Below, piece by piece: positions 34,971 through 46,355 of a DNA stretch of 64,000 nucleotides. The translations under genes and the position numbers were made by a program. Every line of letters starts with the position of its first letter. Position 1 is the stretch's first letter. Source of the DNA: Sanguinoderma infundibulare (Eukaryota > Basidiomycota > Agaricomycetes > Polyporales > Polyporaceae); NCBI GenBank assembly GCA_032821775.1, contig JAVLRN010000010.1, positions 1,488,001-1,552,000 on the forward strand, read 5' to 3'. Below the pieces are notes generated by a model. That model saw nothing but the letters and a program-made list of their open reading frames with translations, ran no database searches and was not told the origin of the DNA.

Positions 34971-35652
34971 CCGATACAGGCAGTGAGGAACGCGTGCTTA
35001 TGAAAGTGCGGTGTAGACACTGTTTCTGTCGCTCTCTCTCTCTCGGGCATACCTATCCTCAGTTTGTGTGAAGGAGTCTCCCGACACGTGTTAAGCAACT
35101 GGAAGCTACACCCGAAGGTCGCAGTTGAACCAGGATTCGATTCGGTTCAATTGTCCAATACTCCCAACCACCAGACTTGGACTTGCGCGTGCCATGCGCC
35201 TCACCCGAGTGGATCGGACGACTAAACGAGGGATACTGATCCAACGCTCAATGCCGCCGATGTGGCCCGACAGGGCGCGAAAGGGTAGGTAAACGGGTAC
35301 GCAGAGCCTTCCAGGTGATAGTCATCGACGGAGGTGAGTATCGGGAGATATCGGATCGGGTCTCGCAGGCGTCTAGCATACCAAATCTGGCGATGACTCA
35401 GCCGTCGTTGTTCGGTGGCGTTCGTTTTCGTCGTTGGAGCCGGAGATGGTCATGGCCGTTGATCATGTTATCTAGGACATTGGGCATACTCAAGACGCTG
35501 CTCGTGCCTTCGACCCTACCAAGGCGGCAGTCTCTTCCTGAAGCAGGCCAGGACGTCAAGCGTGAGGCACCGCCAAGTCCTGCCGAAACAGGGCCCCCGC
35601 AGTATTTATCCCAGTCCCTCACGTGAGTCTCTCGTTGAGCCACGAGAAGTCG

Positions 35653-37400
35653 ATGATGACGCGGACGTTTGATAGACTAGAGACTATCCCTGTTCATGTC
35701 TTCCGCCTCATTGCAGATCAGGTCCGTCTAAGCGGAGGAAGCCTGCGCAACATCTCCTTGACGTCACATAAACTGCGTGCACTTGTATCTCCGGTGCTAT
35801 TCGCAAGTTGCACGGTCCATACCCGGACACAGTATGACCCCCCTATTGCTGTTCGCCCCTTCGTTCGGTACGTTGTATGTACACTGACGCCACACCATCT
35901 AACACGGTCCCTAGGCATATGATTCACTCAGGTCCTCTGGACGCCGCGGACGACCCTCAGCACTTTGCAAAACTTCTTGCACACCTCCCTGCTGTCTTCC
36001 ACGTTACCTTCGGCAGCGCAGATAGTGGCATACCATGGAGCGTTTTTCTTATCTGCTTGAAGACCTCTCGCGTCAAATCCATCACTTACGCGGCAGACGC
36101 AGGGTTCATCCTCATGCATGAGCTACCTCCCGCCGAGTCGGCAAGTGTCTCAACCACCTTGAAGACGTTCGAGTACGTCGTGTCCGATTGGCGCGGATTT
36201 CAAAAATTCCATCCGCAACATAAAACCATCGAGAAGGCGTTCGCATTCGAGGGTTGGTGCTTGGCCGCCATCGTCCCTCGGATGAACGCCACGGTGACAC
36301 GCCTTGCTCTGCCGATGCAGTCAGCCCCTCTTGTCGCCATGGCCAGCTTGGATTGGCCTCAACTCAAAGACCTTTCCCTACGCGGTCAGTTCGCTTATCC
36401 CTCCCGCGCGACGCAAGAAATGTCAGCACTCCGGAGGCTACTCCTGTCCCTACCCTCCTTGCGCACACTCGAAGTCGAGATCGCCCGAGATGGCTATCTT
36501 GACCAGACGCCGCTATTCCCTTCACCCTCGCTCAAGACTGCTCCTAAACGACACCCCACACCATGCTCTTTCTTGCGCGAGTTGCAATCGCTAACGGTCG
36601 CCTATCCCGATCCCGACGATGGCCTTTTCTCCATAGACTTCGCAAACCTCACCCAGCTATCCCTCACAGATTACCCCCGTTACTATCACTACTTTAGGCG
36701 TGCTGCGCGGTTTGGACTTGCTCCCACCCCCCAACAAATCGCACGCGTTCAGTCGTCGGGCGCGTGCCTCCACATTCTGCGGCGGATGAAACTGCCGAAC
36801 CTGACACGTCTCGAAGTCGTCTACATGGCTTCACGAGCCGGGTCCGACGATGACCTTCTGCACCACGTCGCCCACTCGTATCCCCGACTCTCGTTCCTCG
36901 AACTCCACCGGTACCGCGAAGACGAGAAAGAGGAGGTTCACTACGTGCGTCCCGTCATCGTTTTCTTTCCTTCACACTCCAGTGCTCACGTTCGCCCGAA
37001 CCATCGCAGACACACATCGCTGAACAGCTCTCGGCCGCCCGATCGCTCGAAGCGGTCCATCTGAACCTCAACTTCCACGACGACCACGGCGCGTATTGCA
37101 ACGATCAAGACGAGCGAGACGCGTGGGCGATCACCCTTCGGGAGCAGCGCGGGCCAGAGATCGTGAAGGCGATGGAGGTCTGCCCGCGTTTGGAGTACGT
37201 TGGTCTCCTCTACCATGGGGATCCGCACCCTGTATGGGTCGAGTTCCATCCCTCGCGCTGTGCCGAACCTCGATACGTGCTCCGATACGACATTCAGCAC
37301 CGGTGAGCGACATGTTCTCTCTTGCGTCACCCCCCGGCTGACTGACCGTTATCACAGGGACTCGGCGCCTTTACCAGTTGGCTGGATGCGTCCCAGTTGA
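35653..37400 (+). CDS. F-box/LRR-like protein, intact copy at 35.6 kb
   Basis: Exons 35653-35867, 35915-36944, 37010-37302 and 37358-37400, all phases consistent, about 526 residues. Start MMTRTFDRLETIPVHVFRLIA, then SLTSHKLRALVSPVLFASC (F-box-like) and RPFVR at the family splice site. Leucine-rich blocks follow: LAHLPAVFHVTF, ATVTRLALPMQSAPL, WPQLKDLSLRGQF, LRELQSLTVAYPDPDDG, LTQLSLTDYPRYY, LPNLTRLEVVYMAS and LSFLELHRYRED. The last exons carry THIAEQL, VHLNLNFHDD and YVGLLYHGDPHPVWVEFH, ending HRDSAPLPVGWMRPS. This is the most diverged complete member here and has no visible lesion. Predicted role is an SCF ubiquitin-ligase adaptor, by family inference. Confidence 0.8.
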
Positions 37401-37599
37401 GCGTAGTCGGTGTGTGTATGTGTACCTATCTTTATTTGTACCATTTCTTTCTATGCGACGGCGTGGCTTTTCGTCCCCCATCCCGATACCCTGTCTTCGA
37501 TGCGTCGCGGTAGTTGTAAAACGAGCAAGATATGTTTCCTTATTGGTGAACGTCCTCACGTAACTTACATGCTTTTTTATAACGCACCATTCTTGCAAG

Positions 37600-37870
37600 T
37601 TTTGATCTCTCCTTGCCCCGCACTCCTGCGAATATTTAGTAAGTTAGCGGCCCAGAACAGGCTCGGAGTCCAACCTGGCTGGCCCTTTCGTCAGGTATGT
37701 TCCCCGTTCCAGACTAAGCCACTGTCTAACAGATAGGCTCTTCAGGTCTGAGTCACAATGGAACGCTCAAAGCTCTCGATGCCTTGCGGCTGTTGAGAAG
37801 CTCCTTGTGCCGTTTCCCGCTGTTGTGGACATGACCTTCCGCATCGCAGAGAAAGGCAGAACCACAGTGG
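37600..37870 (+). pseudogene. F-box/LRR-like relic, exon junction region
   Basis: A remnant of the end of the F-box exon (LAGPFVR-like, followed by a GTATGT donor near 37695) and of the next exon survives. The latter reads AVEKLLVPFPAVVDMTFRIAEKG, matching AKLLAHLPAVFHVTFGSADSG of the copy immediately upstream. The rest is gone. Confidence 0.5.
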
Positions 37871-37986
37871 AATATCATTATGCACAAGCATGCAGAATAC
37901 GGGATCGTTCAAAGAGCGTAAAATTCAAGAATTCGAAGGTCTAAGCACCCGAAAAAGGGGGCTACAGAGTGACCATGGGACCGTGG

Positions 37987-40377
37987 TCAACGGGAAACGA
38001 GGCTGACTTTAAGGATCATTTCCGGCTTGGAGCTTGCGTAGCTGGCCGCCGGATAAGGGATCGCGGCAAAGTTCCATACGAATGGTCTGTCCGAAAGCTC
38101 GAACTTGAAGGTCGAGACGAGCATGGCGAGAACGACCTCTGATCGAAAGTCGTGTCAGACAACATAGCTCGCCAACGCGGATCGGAAGAGTAAACACGCA
38201 CTCATCTCCAGCTGCGAAAACTTGAAGCCGCTGTGTCCCGCCAAAATCATCATCAGAACGGCATCGCAAACGGACACGAGCACCACTCACATGCACGCGT
38301 ATCCCCCGGCCAGGAATGTCATCCTAGGTGGCATGCATAGACGGTCAGGTCAGCATAAGCACGCGTTGGTAGGACGGTGGCTGCCAGCGTGTGCCGCTCT
38401 CACGCACAAGTTCGCATATATCCCCGGGACCCGAGCGTCGTCCACGGACTGCGGTAGCGGCTGGAGCCACCGCTGTGGCCTCCACTCGAGCGCGTCCTCG
38501 CCCCAGACGGCCTTGTTGGTGTTGCACGCGGGCAGATTCGCGAAGATCGTGGTGCCCTTCGCGACTGGGACCTCGCTCATGATCGTCCCGTCGACCGCCC
38601 GGATCGGCTCGAACAGGGGGAGGACCGTGTCTTGCGTCGCCCTGGAGTTGGCGTTGGCCCTACGAGGTTAGTTACTGTATGACACGAGCGAGGTGAGATG
38701 CCGCCACTGACTGTCTGAGCGAGACGATCGCCGGGGCATAACTGCTGGGGATATCAGGCTAAGATGTGGTCCAGAGAGCTCCGGTGGACTCACAGGCGAA
38801 GCGTCTCGCGGCAAACGGCGTCTCGGTACGGCAGCGCCGAGAGCTCATCGTACGGGATCTCCGCACCATATCGCTCGAACGCGGCGCGGACCTCGGCACG
38901 GAGCTTGTCCTGCACATCCTTGTGCTCGCAGAGGAGATGCAGTGTGCGCGAGAGGGCGTTCGAGGTGGTGTCCACTCCAGCGAGGACGAAGGTACTAGAG
39001 CGATGGGGAGCCGGGTGAGTACCTGTCGCTCACGCACTGGAGGTGTAGCGAGAAGGCACCTGATCTGTGCCAACAGCTGGTCGTCGGGAAGCCTGTCCTC
39101 GTCGACAGCCTTCAGGTTCTCCTTCACTGTCACCGACGTTAGGAGTACGACTTGATGTACGAATGCAGAGCGACGCACGGAGAATGCTCAGTACGTCCGT
39201 GCCTTCTCCGACAGAAGCCAGCGTCTGCTCGTCCCCCCCGCTGGATCGCAGCCTTCTTCTCGTTGTAGATCTCCATCGACCGCTGATGCATCACGTCGCA
39301 GACCGCCTTCATCCGCTGGACAGACCTGCTCGGAGGGAGGTCGAGGAGGAACCGGCGGAACCACGCGGGTCCGAGCTTGACTGCCATCGGGACGAACGCC
39401 CTCGCCCACCGGATGTCGTCGGAAAACAACGGTCTAGAGGCAGCACGGTCAGAGCCTGTATGAACTAGAGGGATTCGGAAGCCAAGGAGAGAGAAAGGCG
39501 CACATGAATCGTTTGACAGCCTCCGCGAAGTCGTTGTGGACCTCCTCCACGAGCGGATCGAAGGAATATCCCATCATGCCTTGCCCGACCAACTCCGGAG
39601 CAGTACGCCCCATCCAGGAGAGCACGTCGATATCTCGCGGGCCATCCTTGACACGGACCTCGATCGCCGTCTTCAGCTTGAGCACCACGCACATTTCTGT
39701 CAGACCGACCCGATGGCGCGGCGGGTGCGCGCTGAGGGTATGGCTCACCTTTCCGGCGTTGTCGTAGAAGATCGGAGCCAAGCCGCGCATGTGGGCTGCA
39801 GAGAACGCCGGGTTGAGAAGCTTGCGCTGCTTCCTGGGGGTGGGTCCGAATGTCGCCAACAGACCTGGTCCTAGAAGCAAGCGGCTCGTGCTGTGTGCAC
39901 GGGGTCGGGCAAAGCTAAAAGTAGTGAAGCCCGTGGACGTTCAGGACGGATCTGGAACCCCTGTAGTAGCTGTCCTGGTCTTTAACGTAAATGGAGTGTA
40001 GGGCCTTGGGGTCGTACACGTGCAGCATTTTGGCCTGAGGCGCATCACATGATGAGGGTTTGAGGATCTTACTGGGTGAGTAGGACAGATGCGTACCCCA
40101 AAGAAGCCGTGAAGCTTTGCAACTGTGCCGTACGTGTTCAAGTAGTTCGTAAGGAAATCCTTGTTATCCCGGGCAAAGAATTGGGGCATATTGCCTACAA
40201 CAAGGTAAGTCTTTTATATCGGCATTTACATACTGGATGTATCATACCATAGAGAAGCGAGCCAGACGGGGGACCTGGTATATTGTCGACAGGCGTTCGC
40301 ACCACGTACTGAGTGACGATACGCCACAGAATGCCAACAATGCCGAGCGAAACGGCGATAAGGAGTAGATGGGCCAT
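37987..40377 (-). CDS. Cytochrome P450 monooxygenase (one-base frameshift in a homopolymer)
   Basis: Reverse-strand gene of about ten exons. N-terminal membrane anchor MAHLLLIAVSLGIVGILW, then the proline hinge IPGPPSG. Later landmarks: RKQRKLLNPAFSAAHMRGL, VKDGPRDIDVLSWMGRTAPELVGQG, I-helix TFVLAGVDTTSNA with the oxygen-activating acid/Thr pair, K-helix ETLR, WRPQRW, and the heme loop FLAGGYACIGFKFSQLEMK with the Cys ligand. The sequence is closest in style to the CYP5150/5037-type P450s of basidiomycetes. A run of seven C (39233-39239; G on the coding strand) breaks the frame between KAAIQRG and EQTLASVGEGTDVLSIL; six would restore it. The splice between YVKDQDSYY and GPGLLATFG is also uncertain. 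Either the gene is recently disabled or the base is an assembly error. Substrate unknown. Confidence 0.8.
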
Positions 40378-40469
40378 GTCGAAGCCTGAGATGGTGAAAG
40401 ATGCGTGTTAGTAAGAAGAAGCGAAGAGTGCAGCGGTGGGCGGACTGCGCTCACTTTCAACCGATTGCG

Positions 40470-40480
40470 GTATTTATATG
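40470..40480 (-). promoter_or_regulatory. TATA box of the P450 gene
   Basis: Read on the reverse strand this is catataaata, about 95 bases upstream of the ATG at 40377, a normal spacing. A second TATA-like site lies near 40604-40612. Confidence 0.55.
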
Positions 40481-40489
40481 GCGCCTTGA

Positions 40490-42347
40490 CCATGCCATGG
40501 TCGAGTGCCTGCGTGTGAAGAGAGGTGGGGAATCCGTGTCATTAGCCGTTTAGTTCAGGCTCTCATAGCACAGGCTGTCAGCGCATGTCTTTAAGTCAAG
40601 AGTGATTATATAGCGCGGGCGGCGCGCCACCATCATTCTCATTGGTTACTGTGTTCCCGAAGATGACTCATCCCGATGCTCGTCTGTCCTTACTATAACA
40701 AGTTTAGTCCCCCATAAAGTAGTATATAGGGCTGGCCCTGTACTACCAACGAGCTTAGCGTTCAATCGAGACCGACTCGTAACCTGTCTTTCCCCTCGAA
40801 CAAGCCTCCTCCGAGAGGCCAAGGCCTCAGATTACTTCTGTGACCCTTCTGCGGCGCTGGTTCATCCGAGCCGACAGCGTCAGCACTGGCATTTCTCGGC
40901 ACCGACCTCCAGGCGCCTTGCCGCCGGCTACGGACCATGCCACACAGTAACTGAACGAACAAACCCTGCTTAGTCCATTCCGCCGCGGACCTCTGCCTTG
41001 TGTGGAGAGATATCTGAATAGTAGATGCGCGTCATGACTTGAAGACGAGTGCTGATGCCAAATCGCTGGCGAAAGGGAGACGCACGAAATAACCAGGCGT
41101 AAGCATCTGAAGTCAGGGGGGGATGAAGAAGAAGAGGGGATCATACGACTACGCTACATATATGCCCACAGACAGGAGAGAGTTGCCATGTACGGGAAAT
41201 TTGATGAAGCCGCAGCCAAACAGTTCAAAACAGAGCGGTGGCGACAGGCCTCGATGCTTCTGTCTGGGCGTGTCCATGCGGGTACTGACCACGTCTACCT
41301 CCCCCTCGCCAATGATAAGAGATTGTTCTGTCTTCGTGGCCCGCACCGCATCAATGCATGAATACTACACATTGGAGTTGTTGGATGAGGCAGTCTAACG
41401 AAGGCGAAGAGCCTACCGCGAACGCCGCCGAACGGAAGCATGGGGTACGTCCATCATATTCGAGTCCACATCCTGTCGATTCAGACGACTGACTTTGATC
41501 TTAGTTGAGGCTTGTCAGGACAAATCATGCGGCACATCCTCTCCGAGGGCTACACTGTCGACCTGGGGGAAAGAGACTGGACGCAGATGCTGATGCGAGG
41601 CAAAAAGAGAAGCAGCGCAAGGTGCGCGATTGTGAGGTGCTCTTCATTCTGGTCTTCGTGCGAATCTATATCCCCTCTCCCGGCCATCCTTTGCATTGAG
41701 GATCCGATTATTCCACTTCCTTCGCGCTGCGCAGAACATCGCTGCGTACTTGAAGCCAACGTCGGTGAGTAGCCCGTTCACTTTGGCGCGCTATCAAGGC
41801 GCTCACAGACACTTATTGCACGGACTCGCTTCGTATTTCAGGTGGTATAATGCGCACTGGCTGCCCTGTCGCGCACTTCAGACCTCGAGATGATCTGGCC
41901 CAGCGATGCGGGACGTGTCGAACGTGAGGAGGGCATCACGTATACCCCGGGTATGGTGAGCACCCCGTCGTCGCCGACAACCAATTGGCCTTGACCTTGT
42001 GACCTCAACGCTCCGCCAGAAGTTGTATTGGACGGCCATAGTCAAGCTTGACGGAGGGACCCAGAAGGGAGGCCGAATCGACCAGTCCGTCCTTGATTTA
42101 CCGCTCTCGTCGTCCAGTCGCACGTAACAAAACCATAGGCTGATCCGACGCCTTCGTTTTCCCCTCCAAATCGGAGCGTATATTCCTCACAAGTCGCAAC
42201 ATGAGATGAAACCCGGAAAAACAGTCCGACAATGTCCAAGGATCCACCTCCCGGCGGTCAGCTCAACGCATCTCGGAACATGACATTATCCTTCGCGCCA
42301 AAGGGCCCACTCGACTCGTGTCAGGACCAGGCCCGTCCATCCACTGC
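40490..42347. other. Intergenic, about 1.85 kb
   Basis: Short open frames only, none with recognisable motifs. The first 150 bases belong to the P450 promoter. No repeat or element boundary could be identified by eye. Confidence 0.4.
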
Positions 42348-43019
42348 TTAATTGCAGTTGGAAACGACACCCTCGCCAGCCGTCTCGGCCTTCTGCAGCT
42401 GAGAGGTTGCCGTCTGCAGGCTGGACGATACCGTAGAGTCGGACCTGTGCATGCAGCACGACGGCAGGGGTCAGCGCACCGAACGAACACTGGTGGAGAG
42501 GAAAAGGCGGGACGAAGCGACACTCACGACGTGAGACCGGAGAGCGTTGTCTGGGCGGCGACCAGGTTCGTCTTGACCTGGTCGCGCGCGCTCGCGGGCG
42601 CGGTGGTGCCGCTGAGGAGGGCCTTGGCGATGGTCCCGATGGCGGCCTGGGCACCCGAGATGTTTTGCGTGACGCTCTGGACGCCCGCGGACACGGTGGG
42701 GTCGCTGCGCCGTCCGCGCGTGTTAGCAACGCTCGTGCACAAGTCGTCACGGAGCTCGAACCCACCTGCTGGCCTGGCCCGCGAGCGTCTTGAGGGTCTT
42801 CTGCATGTCGCTGAGGTCGGTGACGATCTGGAGGCGGTTGATGTTGCACTGCAGGTCGCCGATCTGGCGGGCGGTGAGCTCGACGGGGGCTGCGCGGAGC
42901 GGGGTTAGCACCGTGGAAACCGTTGCGACCGGATGCGGCGGAGGCTCACCAGCGTAGACCTGCGAGCCGGCGAAAAGAGCGAGGAAGGCGAAGAGGAAGA
43001 CAACGGCGCGGGACATCAT
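42348..43019 (-). CDS. Small secreted two-cysteine protein, paralogue A
   Basis: Four exons on the reverse strand, about 155 residues. The signal peptide is SRAVVFLFAFLALFAGSQVYA. The mature protein has APVELTARQIGDLQCNINR, then alpha-helical, Ala/Thr/Ser-rich segments (VSAGVQSVTQNISGAQAAIG, VKTNLVAAQTTLSGL, LQTATSQLQKAETAGEG), ending VVSNCN. There are just two cysteines, one near each end, as in the paralogues at 45262 and 47475. The amphipathic helical pattern recalls hydrophobic surface-binding protein A (HsbA), but I cannot confirm that family. It is not a hydrophobin (no eight-Cys pattern). A TATA-like box lies about 135 bases upstream. Probably secreted to the wall or medium; function unknown. 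Confidence 0.75.
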
Positions 43020-43152
43020 GGTGGCGAGTGGGCGGTGAAGCGAAGAACGATGGAGGTTAGAAACGCAAGGTAGACAGCACCGGGCTGAGGGGAATGAAGT
43101 TGAAGTGAGCGAAGTGGAGGGGATGGGGTTGTTAAGCCAGCGAACCTACTGT

Positions 43153-43160
43153 CTTTTATC
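43153..43160 (-). promoter_or_regulatory. TATA-like box for secreted protein A
   Basis: Reverse strand gataaaag, about 135 bases upstream of the ATG at 43019. Confidence 0.4.
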
Positions 43161-43169
43161 TGGCGACCG

Positions 43170-45061
43170 TCGGAATGAACGTCCACTCCCAGGGTCCTAG
43201 CCAATTTACCCGCCATAGGTAACTCTTCTGCATCCTTGCCTGAAGGCCGATGACCTTCGACCGCGCGGGACGCCTAGAGGCTAGTAAGTAGTCGACAAAG
43301 AGTCTTGGTGAGGACGCCGCACAGCCTCGAAGTTCATTCGAAGGGGACGGGTATCGACCATGGTTCTCTTTCCTACGGTCGCCGGTAACTGGTCACTACC
43401 TGTCACTACCCGTGGCATCTGAATGGGCAAACGACTGCAATCGTCCTGATCCGCAGGCACCTGCACCCTCGAAGGCTTGACAGCTGGGCGGTTCGTCACG
43501 GTAACCGTCAGGAAGCTCAAGCACACGGGGACCACGACGCCGCTTTTCTGCTCGACGCACGCCGATCGAGGAATGCGAAGAACACAGCCGCGCCATGGAC
43601 ATACCCGAACGGCTCCAGGACAATGTGCACCCCCGACTCGGGACCGTGGGGAACTCGGGGATGGCGGACTACGAGACAACGCAAATCATGAACAAAAATC
43701 GTCTCTCGTCGTTGCTTTGACATGGCGCCTCCTCGCCTTCCCCGCCAAGCCAAAGAAGTGATGTGGCTGAGATCGACCGCCGCGGAGGTGGTCCGGTCGT
43801 GGAGGGCCCAACGCAACGTCGTACCAACAGGTACGAACACCGTTCTTTGATTAACTGTGGATTCACATCGTCCAAATGTCAAGGTGGCTTTGGATGTGTC
43901 GATTACCAGAATACTTGACAGCGCTTGACAGTACTTCTTCGAACCGTTGGCTGTTGGAACTCGGGATCTCTTCAAGGTTTACTACGTGCCATGACCAAAG
44001 CCTGTTGAACCTGTGTTGTGGATCGACACGGGTATGTAAATAGGCTCACCTCATGCCTGAAGGGATGCCATTCAACAAAGATAGATTATGCGTCACGGGG
44101 GAGACACTCGCTACTCAAGTTCCCAGTAATTAAATGGAGTGGGAAAGGCCGCCTCCAGTTACGAAAAACCGCGGAAACGAGCAGAAAGCAGTGCTCGGCG
44201 TACTCGGTCCGGTTCCCATAGAGTCGGCGCCAGAACCAGTGCCCTTGGCTCCTCCCACCAGATCTTAAGTACTTTGAAAAGCCTCTTGCTGAAACCGATC
44301 CCTGCATGCGCCAGAACCTGCGGCGACGTCGGGTGAGGTGTTGGCAGTGGTCAAACAGTGGAACTACCGGCGACAGACGTCAAATTCCATCTGCCTTGGA
44401 CCGATGCTCGAATGGTGCGCCGGCAGGGATGAAGTGTAAGAGGAACTCGCAGCCTAACGAATCATCCCCTATATCAACCCCGTTCTCGTGAGCGTTCTAA
44501 CAATCAACAGCAGAAACCTCCTTCGAAGCCTCTGTCCGTTCTATATCAGTGCGCAGCTGCCTTCCACACGTCGATTACCATGGCACCCACCGGGTTTGAT
44601 AGCACCGGCCGTGCTAACGATGAGTCCGCATCTTGCGAAACATTCTATCACACTGCGTACGAATTCTATGTACCTCGAGCTTAAAGTGCAGAAGCCGGTG
44701 TGGATTGCTGCTGGACTGCCGCCACCCCATTCTCCTCCCCTCGGCCACCTCCACGAGACCTGGCCCAGCAATCATGCACGCACGACGGTTGAATCATCGG
44801 TAAGCTCGTTCCCTCTCTCTGCTGGGTGAGGATGAATTCTGCGCCCCGGTCGAACTAATCACCGACGTCATCCAGGGCGATCTTTTTATCGCGCCGCTCA
44901 TGTGGCCGCGAGCAGCATTCTCGACTTCGAACGAGGCTCGGACCCGGTATCTCGCCTCGGTTGATCACGACGGAGGCAAATGTTTCCATGACAGGTCCGA
45001 ACCTCGCCCAACTGATATTCTACATACATGCTGCGCATAGATACGCCCCCAACGCCGAAGG
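43170..45061. other. Intergenic between divergent secreted-protein genes
   Basis: About 1.9 kb without a recognisable gene between paralogues A (reverse) and B (forward). Short open frames on both strands have no family features. Confidence 0.4.
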
Positions 45062-45067
45062 TATAAG
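45062..45067 (+). promoter_or_regulatory. TATA box for secreted protein B
   Basis: tataag, about 195 bases upstream of the ATG at 45262, followed by a C/T-rich leader. Confidence 0.45.
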
Positions 45068-45261
45068 GAGCGTCGATGTCGTAGTAGGACCGCAAGATCC
45101 CGCTCCAACCGTCCTCATTCGCGACCTAGTGCCATCCGCCTAGCGTTTTTGTCTGTCCTTACAACGCAAGTCCCTCTCCCGTCCGGTCATCCGTCGTCGT
45201 GCGTTCTGCTGACAGTAACTCCCCTCAGCACTCGTTTCCGATCAAACCTTTCCGCCCAAAA

Positions 45262-45897
45262 ATGTTCTCCCGTGTCGTCTTCTTCCTCTTCGCCTTCCTG
45301 TCGCTCTTCGCGAGCTTCCAAACCTATGCCGGTGCGTCATGCGGTTTCCAATCCCTCATGAACTGTCCCCTGACTTGAATGATTTCTTTCATGATAGCAC
45401 CCGCCAGTAACGGGAACATCCTCTGCGAGATTGAAAGCCTAGGCCTCTCCTCCGGGATCTCGGCTCTCAACAGCATCCTCAGCGGGATCGCGAGCAAGGT
45501 CACCGAGTACGCCTCACCACTGTCCTTATCTATTCACATTTGCCAACTCTCAACGGCTCCGCACGCAGGAGTGACCCGTCGCTTGCCTCCGGCATTCAGA
45601 CCGCCACGAGCATCCTGTCCGAAGCGGAGAGCATGGTCAGCTCTCTCCTCGGCGGATCGTCCGGTTCGTCGGGTTCCGTCGACCAGATCCAGACCTATTT
45701 GACGGCTGCGCAGAGCGCCCTGACCGGCCTCAACTCGTACGTCGCTCCCTGCCTTGATATCCGGAACGGCTCGGTCTGACTGCCATTGATGGGGAACATG
45801 CAGGAATGATACCGACATCGCATCAAGCATCGAGAAGGTGGTCATGCAGTTCGCTGGGTCGGTGCTTTCTGGCACGGGCATCCTCAGCAGCTGCTAG
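45262..45897 (+). CDS. Small secreted two-cysteine protein, paralogue B
   Basis: Exons 45262-45331, 45398-45506, 45569-45736 and 45804-45897, 146 residues. The signal peptide FSRVVFFLFAFLSLFASFQTYA is nearly the same as in paralogue A, and intron positions and phases match: after the signal peptide, before SDP, and before the last 30 residues. The mature part APASNGNILCEIESLGL carries the first Cys. Then come SLASGIQTATSILSEAESM, a Gly/Ser linker (GGSSGSSGS), YLTAAQSALTGLN, and a last exon ending GTGILSSC with the second Cys at the C-terminus. Both ends are more diverged from A than C is. Secretion is predicted; function unknown. Confidence 0.75.
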
Positions 45898-46355
45898 TGA
45901 GCTTCTTAATCTCGCTGGGGTTGGGTCCAGTCTACGTATCGGTGGGTGTTGGTGCTTGGCTGCGTCGAGTGGATGTCCTGTGCTATGGGGGACCACTCGG
46001 TGCCTTGTCGATGTTTGTACTACTCTATATCGATAGCTAATGTATCCGCATTACTGAAGTGATAGAGTTTGCGAAGTGCGTTTAGACTGAAGCATTGGAC
46101 GTCATACGACGCATTGGGGAGCCACTGTACATGCCGTTGCGCCTCTCACCTCACTCATTGTCCTTGGGGAAACCAAAAGGACACGTTAAGCCGCTTTCCT
46201 ATAAGTTTCCTGGCGCAAGGAATGGAGACGGCGTTAGAGTTATAAGAGCCTCAAGGGGTCCAGGCATCACGGCCCTCCTGATTTAAGGCATAGAATGAGC
46301 TTCTCCTGCGTCCTGTTTGATTACAACCCTCGCCTCCCTTCCGGAGTCTCTTGCC
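45898..46355. other. Intergenic
   Basis: 3' region of secreted protein B and upstream sequence of the MYND pseudogene. No gene seen. Confidence 0.4.
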
